From the NCBI GenBank assembly GCA_945607565.1, contig CALYZD010000014.1, forward strand, positions 1-36,287: a stretch of DNA of 36,287 nucleotides, written 5' to 3'. The stretch's first letter is position 1. Every line of letters begins with the position of its first letter. The notes below the pieces were generated by a model. The model ran no database searches and was not told the DNA's origin. It saw only the letters and a program-made list of their open reading frames with translations. Shown piece by piece: positions 31,761 to 36,287 of this stretch. This DNA comes from an uncultured Bacteroidales bacterium. GTDB taxonomy: Bacteria > Bacteroidota > Bacteroidia > Bacteroidales > Marinilabiliaceae. Made by a program: the position numbers and the translations under genes.

Positions 31761-33163
31761 TTTCCGTCGGCTCTGAGTACGGTGCGAATGGTTTTTAAGA
31801 CTATGACCACGTCGAGTGCCACCGACCAGTTGTCGATGTAGTCCATGTCCATGCGCATCCAGTCTTCGAACGAGATGTCGTTGCGGTTGCGGGACACCTG
31901 CCAAAGGCATGTGATGCCCGGGCGCATGGCCAGGCGGCGCAGCTGCCAGCGCTCGTACTGCGCCACTTCGGCCGGCAGTGGCGGGCGCGGGCCCACTATC
32001 GACATGTCGCCCCAGAAGACGTTGAAGAACTGCGGCAGCTCGTCGAGGCTGGTCTTGCGCATCCAGCGTCCGGCGCGGGTGATGCGCGGGTCGTGCGTCA
32101 TCTTGAAGACGGGGCCGTCCATCTCGTTCTGCTCCATCAGCTTGGTCTTGAGCTCTTCGGCGTTCTGCACCATTGTCCGGAACTTGTAGACTTCGAAGAC
32201 GCGGCCGCGCAGGCCGGTGCGCTTCTGCTTGAAGAAGACGGGGCCGCGCGAGTCGAGCTTGACGATGAGCGCCAGCAGCAGGAAGACCGGCGACAGGAAC
32301 AGTATGACGCAGGCCGAGAAGCCGATGTCGATGCCGCGCTTGAGGAGCAGCCCCACGTAGTTGGTGGGCGTGTTGGTGATGGTGAGTACCACGTTGGTGT
32401 CGAAATATCGGAGCTGCGTGGTGTTGCGGAGGCGGTTGAAGAAGTGCGAATAGAGCCTGAAGGTGATGCCGAGGTCGGTGCAGAGGTCCACGTAGTGCTG
32501 GAGCTCTTCGCTCGACTCGTATTTGCGGGCGTATATCAGTTCGTCCACCTGCATCGGCATCAGCAGTTCTTCGATGTTGGTGGTCGAGATGTCGTAGACG
32601 GGCAGGACGGTGCCGTATTTGTTGACGATGGTCTTGTCGCCCACCACGGCTTTGATCTGGAAGCCCCACTCGTTGCGACGGTGCATCAGGTTGAGCAGCT
32701 GCTCGCCCGAGGCGTCGCAGATGAAGGCCACGTGGCGGGCGTTGTAGCCGCGTCGGCGCAGTTCGCGCAGGGTCTTGTAGAAGACCACTTTGGCCACAAA
32801 GCACAGCGTCGCGCTCGTAGCTCCGAAGATTATCAGCACGCCGCGCCCGTAGTTGATGAAGCCCAGCAGCACTATGGTGGCCGTTATCATGACCGTGCCT
32901 ATCACATTCTGCAGCGCGCAGTTGTAGAGCACGTAGGCATACGAGCGGCTGCGGTAGACTTCGTTGGTCTTGAGCCACTCTTCGAGCGTGCCCCAGAAGA
33001 TGGCGATGAACACCGACACCACGAACGTGTCGTTGGTCATCTGCCACGCCATGTGCGGATAGAACACGCCGATGGCTATGTTGTATGAAATGCAGGCAAT
33101 GACAATGTCGATCAGCGTCAGCATTATCTTGACAAATTTCCCTCTGTTGCTCAGTACTTCCAT
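31757..33163 (-). CDS. Polyprenyl-phosphate sugar-1-phosphate transferase (WcaJ/WbaP-like)
   Basis: The 468-residue inner-membrane enzyme starts surface polysaccharide synthesis by moving a hexose-1-phosphate onto undecaprenyl phosphate. Four N-terminal helices (about residues 12-140), a CoA-binding-like Rossmann domain (about 145-260) and the C-terminal bacterial sugar transferase domain (about 270-468) are visible. Catalytic-domain motifs: KRGIDIGFSACVILFLSP, VYKFRTM, TRAGRWMRKTSLDELPQFF, NVFWGDMSIVGPRP and RPGITCLWQVSRN. The neighbour upstream makes GDP-mannose, but the sugar used is unknown. Its stop overlaps the next start. Confidence 0.95.
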   Translation of the reverse strand: MEVLSNRGKFVKIMLTLIDIVIACISYNIAIGVFYPHMAWQMTNDTFVVSVFIAIFWGTLEEWLKTNEVYRSRSYAYVLYNCALQNVIGTVMITATIVLLGFINYGRGVLIIFGATSATLCFVAKVVFYKTLRELRRRGYNARHVAFICDASGEQLLNLMHRRNEWGFQIKAVVGDKTIVNKYGTVLPVYDISTTNIEELLMPMQVDELIYARKYESSEELQHYVDLCTDLGITFRLYSHFFNRLRNTTQLRYFDTNVVLTITNTPTNYVGLLLKRGIDIGFSACVILFLSPVFLLLALIVKLDSRGPVFFKQKRTGLRGRVFEVYKFRTMVQNAEELKTKLMEQNEMDGPVFKMTHDPRITRAGRWMRKTSLDELPQFFNVFWGDMSIVGPRPPLPAEVAQYERWQLRRLAMRPGITCLWQVSRNRNDISFEDWMRMDMDYIDNWSVALDVVIVLKTIRTVLRADGK

Positions 33164-33263
33164 GTCGCGTTCACAAAAAAGGTGTGTGTCTCGGTTTTTT
33201 TTCTGATCTCTGGTGTCTGTCTTTCGGTTCTCGGTTGTGGGGGGGGAGGTGATGGCGATGCGG

Positions 33264-34358
33264 TCAGACTTGGTCGAGCTTTTCGCTGAATTCCTTGATG
33301 CGCTGCTCCTGGTCCTTGCGGCATATCAGCAGCGTGCGGTTGTCCTCGGCCACCACGTATCCGTCAAGGCCCTGGAGCACCATGCGTATGTTGCCCGACG
33401 TGCGCACAATGCAGTTGGTGCTCTCGACCATGGCCACCCCGTCGGCGGCCACGGCGTTGCCGGCCTCGTCTTTGCCGATGCGCTCGTAGAGCGAACCCCA
33501 CGTGCCCAGGTCCGACCATCCGAAGTCGGCCGGCATCACGAACACGCCGGCCGGCCGTCCGCACAGCTCCACGGCGTGGCCGCTCAGGCGTTCCATCACG
33601 GCGTAGTCTATCGATATGCTGCGGCACTGCGGAAAGAGGTCGTTGACCGCGCCCTGCTCGCTGTCGGAGTAGAAGGCCGATGTCAGGCTGTCGAACACGG
33701 CCGCCATTTCGGGCTCAAAGGTGCGCAGGGCGGCTTCGATGGTGCCCACGTCCCACACAAAGATGCCCGCGTTCCAATAGTAGGTGCCGCAGGCCAGATA
33801 GCGCTGCGCCACTTCGAGCGTGGGCTTTTCTTTGAACGACGACACTTGGCAGATGCCCTCGGTGCCGGTGGGTGTGCCGGTTTCGATGTAGCCATAGCCC
33901 GTGTTGGGATTGGTGGGCTTCATGCCCAGCGTCAGCACGTTCGACGTCCCCTTCACAAAGCCGATGCCGGCCGCAATGACGCGCCTGAACTCCACTGCGT
34001 CGAGCACAAAGTGGTCGGCGGGCGACACCACTATGGTGGCTTCGGGGCAGCGCTGCTTTATCTTCCAGGCCACGTAGCCTATGCACGGCGCCGTGTTGCG
34101 CATGCAGGGCTCGAGCAGGATGTTGCTTGCGGGAATGCTGGGCAGCTGCTCGCACACCAGATCGTAGTAGCGCGACGAGGTGACGACCCAGATGTTGTTC
34201 ATGGCAAACAGGTTGCCGAATCGTTCGACGGTTAACTGAATCAGCGTCTTGCCCACACCCAGCACGTCGATGAACTGCTTGGGGCACTCCGTGCGGCTCA
34301 TGGGCCAGAAGCGGCTGCCGATGCCTCCGGCCATTATAACCAGATGGTTATTGTTCAT
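33264..34358 (-). CDS. manC: Mannose-1-phosphate guanylyltransferase
   Basis: The 364-residue enzyme makes GDP-mannose from GTP and mannose 1-phosphate. The N-terminal pyrophosphorylase signature is VIMAGGIGSRFWPMSRTECPK; LLEPCMRNTAPCIGYVA, VVSPADHFV, GYGYIETG, VSSFKEKPT and FGWSDLGTWGSLYE follow in the usual order. It lacks the C-terminal mannose-6-phosphate isomerase cupin of long ManC proteins, as is usual in Bacteroidetes. It opens the operon with the sugar transferase, 100 bases upstream of it; no perfect -7 box is seen (CAAAGAAA at 34435-34442 is one base off on the minus strand). Confidence 0.95.
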   Translation of the reverse strand: MNNNHLVIMAGGIGSRFWPMSRTECPKQFIDVLGVGKTLIQLTVERFGNLFAMNNIWVVTSSRYYDLVCEQLPSIPASNILLEPCMRNTAPCIGYVAWKIKQRCPEATIVVSPADHFVLDAVEFRRVIAAGIGFVKGTSNVLTLGMKPTNPNTGYGYIETGTPTGTEGICQVSSFKEKPTLEVAQRYLACGTYYWNAGIFVWDVGTIEAALRTFEPEMAAVFDSLTSAFYSDSEQGAVNDLFPQCRSISIDYAVMERLSGHAVELCGRPAGVFVMPADFGWSDLGTWGSLYERIGKDEAGNAVAADGVAMVESTNCIVRTSGNIRMVLQGLDGYVVAEDNRTLLICRKDQEQRIKEFSEKLDQV

Positions 34359-34702
34359 AATCGTTTCTCGATGATTGTATATTCCATTTACTCCTGAACC
34401 GCTCGCGCCAGACGGTGGGGCGGAAATAGTTCGGCAAAGAAAGCAATTTTAACAATATCTGCATCGCATCGCCAAAAAAGAATGTCGGCCTATTTTCCGC
34501 CGGCGGTCTCCAGGCGCCGCCTAAACGGCTGATTCATAACGCTGACGGCATCGGCGCCCCGGGTGTGTGCTTTTGACCACACCCGGGCGGTCATAAAGAA
34601 TCTTAACATGAAACGTCAACGTAATCCGATTATGTCGCAGGAGTGTTATTTTTTTGCGACAATTAAACTCATACCATATAATAATACTAACACAATCAAA
34701 CA
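34359..34702. other. 344-base divergent intergenic region
   Basis: No gene is supported here. It holds a weak -7 box for manC (34435-34442), a 10-bp hairpin CCCGGGTGTG/CACACCCGGG (34558-34567 and 34578-34587) without a T run, an inverted repeat at 34633-34661, and a TA-T7-G tract at 34647-34656. Confidence 0.6.
34633..34661. promoter_or_regulatory. TGTCGCA / TGCGACA inverted repeat upstream of the T9SS cargo gene
   Basis: TGTCGCA (34633-34639) and TGCGACA (34655-34661) flank a 15-base T-rich spacer, 41 bases before the ATG at 34703. TGCGACAA also occurs at 9574 and 9640 in the phased array. Confidence 0.45.
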
Positions 34703-35107
34703 ATGAAAAGATTTTTACTTTCAATCTGTGTGTTGCTGACGGCCGCCCTGGCTGCCCATGCAACCGAAGTCACAATCACGGCTTCCGATGTCACGTGGAC
34801 AACAGCCGAAACGCACGACACTTATGGCGAGGGCATCAAGTATACCGACGGAACGGTTACTATCGAGATTTATGCCAATGGGGGACAATATACTCCGAAA
34901 TATAATACCGACGGCTACCTTCAGGTATATGCCCAAAATATGGTGCTCATAACGGCTAAAGACAATAATGTAGTCGGGGTTAAATTCGATTTTGCTTCAA
35001 CGAAGTATTCCAAGCCCTTCACATGCACCGAGGGTTCAGGCAGCTTGTCCGGCACTCAGTGGAGCTGGACGGGCAATGTAGGCACGTTCAGCGCATACAA
35101 CGAATAG
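34703..35107 (+). CDS. N-terminal fragment of the interrupted T9SS cargo
   Basis: This is the 134-residue product expected if the TAG is read as stop: signal peptide plus a single beta-sandwich-like unit, without a sorting domain. Its DNA is clearly richer in A/T than the rest of the gene (one 60-base line near 34861 has 25 G/C, against 36 in a line near 35461). Confidence 0.6.
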   Translation: MKRFLLSICVLLTAALAAHATEVTITASDVTWTTAETHDTYGEGIKYTDGTVTIEIYANGGQYTPKYNTDGYLQVYAQNMVLITAKDNNVVGVKFDFASTKYSKPFTCTEGSGSLSGTQWSWTGNVGTFSAYNE

Positions 35108-35176
35108 GCGGCTCAGGCTCGCATCAAAACATTCACCATCACCTATGCCTCGGCATCGTCGATTGTCGAAGCACCT

Positions 35177-36121
35177 GTGTTTTCGGTTGCGCCGGGCACC
35201 TATTTCGACGCTCAGCAGGTTGAGCTGACGTGCGCCACCGATGGTGCTCAGATCTACTACACCACCGACGAGAGCGAGCCCACGGCCGAATCCACCCTCT
35301 ACGAGGGGGCTTTCCCACTGTCGGCCAGCACCGTGGTTAAGGCCATAGCCATCAAGGGTTCCAACAAGAGCGTGGTGGCCACGGCTTCCTACACCTTTGG
35401 CCACAAGGTGACCACCATTGCTGCCGCCCTGGCTTTGGCCGACGGCGAAGTGGCACGCTTCGACGGCAAGGTGGTGGCCGTCTATCAGTACAGCTCCAAT
35501 CTCTACGTCACCGACGAGGCCGGCGACTATGCGCTCATCTATGGCAGCCTCGGCAAGACCTACTCCAACGGCGATGTGGTGCCGGTTGGATTCTATGGCA
35601 CCAAGAAGCTCTTCAACGGTCTGACCGAGTTCGAGGCCGAAGCCTCCTCTTTTGCCGCCTCCACTGAGGCAGAGTCGGCCGTGTCTCCGAAGACGGTCAA
35701 GGTCAGCGATGTCACGACCGCCATTCAGAATCACTACGTCCGCATCGAGGGCGTCACGCTCGACCCCACGGCCAAAACCATCACCGACGCCACCGGCAGC
35801 CTCGCGTTCTACAACACCTTTAAAGTAACCCTGCCTTCCGCATCGGCCACCGGTTCGGTCGAAGGCATCGTCAGCATCTACAACAACCTCCAGCTGCTGC
35901 CCATCGTCTTCTCTGAGGGCACGTCGGTCGACACGGCCGATGCCGACGTTGTTCGGATTGAGGCCGGCCGGGGCGTGATAGAGGTGCGTGGCAGCGCCGC
36001 CTCCATCGAGGTATACGACATCCGTGGAGCGCTCATCGGCCGCAGCCGCACCACGCAGGCCGGCGCCGGCATCTACTTTGTCCGCGTCGACGGCCGCACC
36101 TCCAAAGTGGTGGTCCGCTGA
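35177..36121 (+). CDS. C-terminal fragment of the interrupted T9SS cargo
   Basis: A GTG at 35177 is the first plausible start codon after the TAG, but a protein begun here would lack a signal peptide. It would hold the CHB_HEX_C-like unit, the OB-like region and the T9SS sorting domain. It probably is not made on its own. Confidence 0.35.
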   Translation: MFSVAPGTYFDAQQVELTCATDGAQIYYTTDESEPTAESTLYEGAFPLSASTVVKAIAIKGSNKSVVATASYTFGHKVTTIAAALALADGEVARFDGKVVAVYQYSSNLYVTDEAGDYALIYGSLGKTYSNGDVVPVGFYGTKKLFNGLTEFEAEASSFAASTEAESAVSPKTVKVSDVTTAIQNHYVRIEGVTLDPTAKTITDATGSLAFYNTFKVTLPSASATGSVEGIVSIYNNLQLLPIVFSEGTSVDTADADVVRIEAGRGVIEVRGSAASIEVYDIRGALIGRSRTTQAGAGIYFVRVDGRTSKVVVR

Positions 36122-36183
36122 CCGGCGGCCGTGCGATGACAAATCGCTTATTCATATCACCATAGCTTCCATACCTCACAGTG

Positions 36184-36224
36184 ACGGGGGACGCGGCCTT
36201 AGGTCGCGCCCCTCCGTTTTTTTT
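36184..36224 (+). terminator. Terminator of the T9SS cargo gene
   Basis: ACGGGGG plus CGCGGCC on the left pair with GGTCGCG and CCTCCGT on the right around TTA, with a small internal loop, and eight T follow (36217-36224). Confidence 0.85.
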
Positions 36225-36240
36225 GTGCTCCGCATCTATT

Positions 36241-36287
36241 GCCCATGGCGTTGCCATGGGCTGAGAGGCTTTTGCCCTTTCAGGGCG
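36241..36287. repeat. REP-like double palindrome cut by the window end
   Basis: GCCCATGGC (36241-36249) GTT GCCATGGGC (36253-36261) is a perfect 9-bp inverted repeat. A second short one, GCCCTTTCAGGGC (36274-36286), follows after 12 bases. This pair resembles intergenic palindromic repeats I recall from many Bacteroidales genomes; it continues beyond the window. Confidence 0.65.

Larger units (their letters stand above)
34703..36121 (+). pseudogene. T9SS-type secreted protein gene interrupted by an in-frame TAG
   Basis: From the ATG at 34703 one frame runs to the TGA at 36119-36121 except for a TAG at 35105-35107; without it the protein would have 472 residues. Parts in order: signal peptide (MKRFLLSICVLLTAALAAHA), a beta-sandwich unit, a CHB_HEX_C-like domain just after the stop (APGTYFDAQQVELTC, AQIYYTTDESEPT), a second region with an OB-fold look (about 235-395, VARFDGKVVAVYQYSSNLYV), and a C-terminal type IX sorting domain (IEVYDIRGALIGRSRTT, GIYFVRVDGRTSKVVVR). 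Text on both sides of the TAG is normal protein and fits a missing glutamine codon (CAG to TAG). TAG is an ordinary stop elsewhere here (glnS, flavodoxin, the DXS-like gene). A nonsense mutation is most likely; suppression or sequencing error is possible. Confidence 0.75.

Noticed and set aside
34558-34587. CCCGGGTGTG/CACACCCGGG hairpin as a terminator
   Set aside because: No T run follows on either strand, and no gene ends towards it; it may be a protein site, but nothing more can be said.
34703-36121. TAG read as glutamine throughout the genome
   Set aside because: Several clear genes here end in TAG at the expected length (glnS, flavodoxin, DXS-like), so TAG is a normal stop.
36241-36261. 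Perfect palindrome as the end of an insertion sequence
   Set aside because: No transposase gene or target duplication is visible; the double palindrome fits a REP-like element better.

Overview
The window is about 36.3 kb of GC-rich DNA (roughly 60% by eye) from a member of the Bacteroidales. The evidence is: many promoters of the Bacteroidetes type (-7 box TAnnTTTG, usually continued as TTTGC); few Shine-Dalgarno sites but A-rich leaders; a C-terminal type IX secretion sorting domain; a DUF4296 lipoprotein; an exported flavodoxin; xylan-type glycoside hydrolases; and a polyprenyl-phosphate hexose-1-phosphate transferase locus. High GC combined with these traits suggests a gut Muribaculaceae-like organism. 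That family placement is inference.

Left part (1-9.5 kb): the 3' end of a GH10 xylanase gene and a GH43 gene form a xylan-degradation pair, followed by a separate gene for a short DXS-like thiamine-diphosphate enzyme. A 23-bp hairpin separates this from a convergent three-gene glycosyltransferase operon (two GT2, one GT90) likely for LPS or surface glycan. Next come a 44-residue membrane protein, folB (dihydroneopterin aldolase) and, divergently, glnS.

Middle part (9.5-26.5 kb): a regulated cassette holds an ABC ATPase, a membrane protein, a YtrA-type GntR repressor and possibly a 17-residue micropeptide. Its upstream region carries a helically phased GACAAC/GTTGTC array and a TACACT-TGC-AGTGTA operator. 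Then come a gene fusing an AI-2E-family permease to a guanine-deaminase-like enzyme, a beta-helix lipoprotein, fhs, a prolyl-tRNA editing protein, a MATE exporter with a sugar O-acetyltransferase and a membrane-anchored nitroreductase, an AraC regulator divergent from an exported flavodoxin, an orphan chemoreceptor-like protein, a POT peptide transporter and a small outer-membrane barrel.

Right part (26.5-36.3 kb): tRNA-Cys(GCA), ychF, tRNA-Arg(CCG) and pgk are housekeeping units, each with its own -7 box. A five-gene operon on the minus strand (mannose-1-phosphate guanylyltransferase, polyprenyl-phosphate sugar transferase, DUF4296 lipoprotein, a 147-residue orphan, cysQ) has overlapping stop/start codons and combines surface polysaccharide initiation with nucleotide housekeeping. 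The window ends with a T9SS-type secreted protein gene interrupted by one in-frame TAG, a terminator and a REP-like double palindrome cut by the window edge.

No insertion sequence, integrase, CRISPR array or rRNA gene was seen. The best candidates for something new are the phased repeat array before the ABC/GntR cassette, the permease-deaminase fusion, the amber-interrupted T9SS gene and the micro-ORFs.
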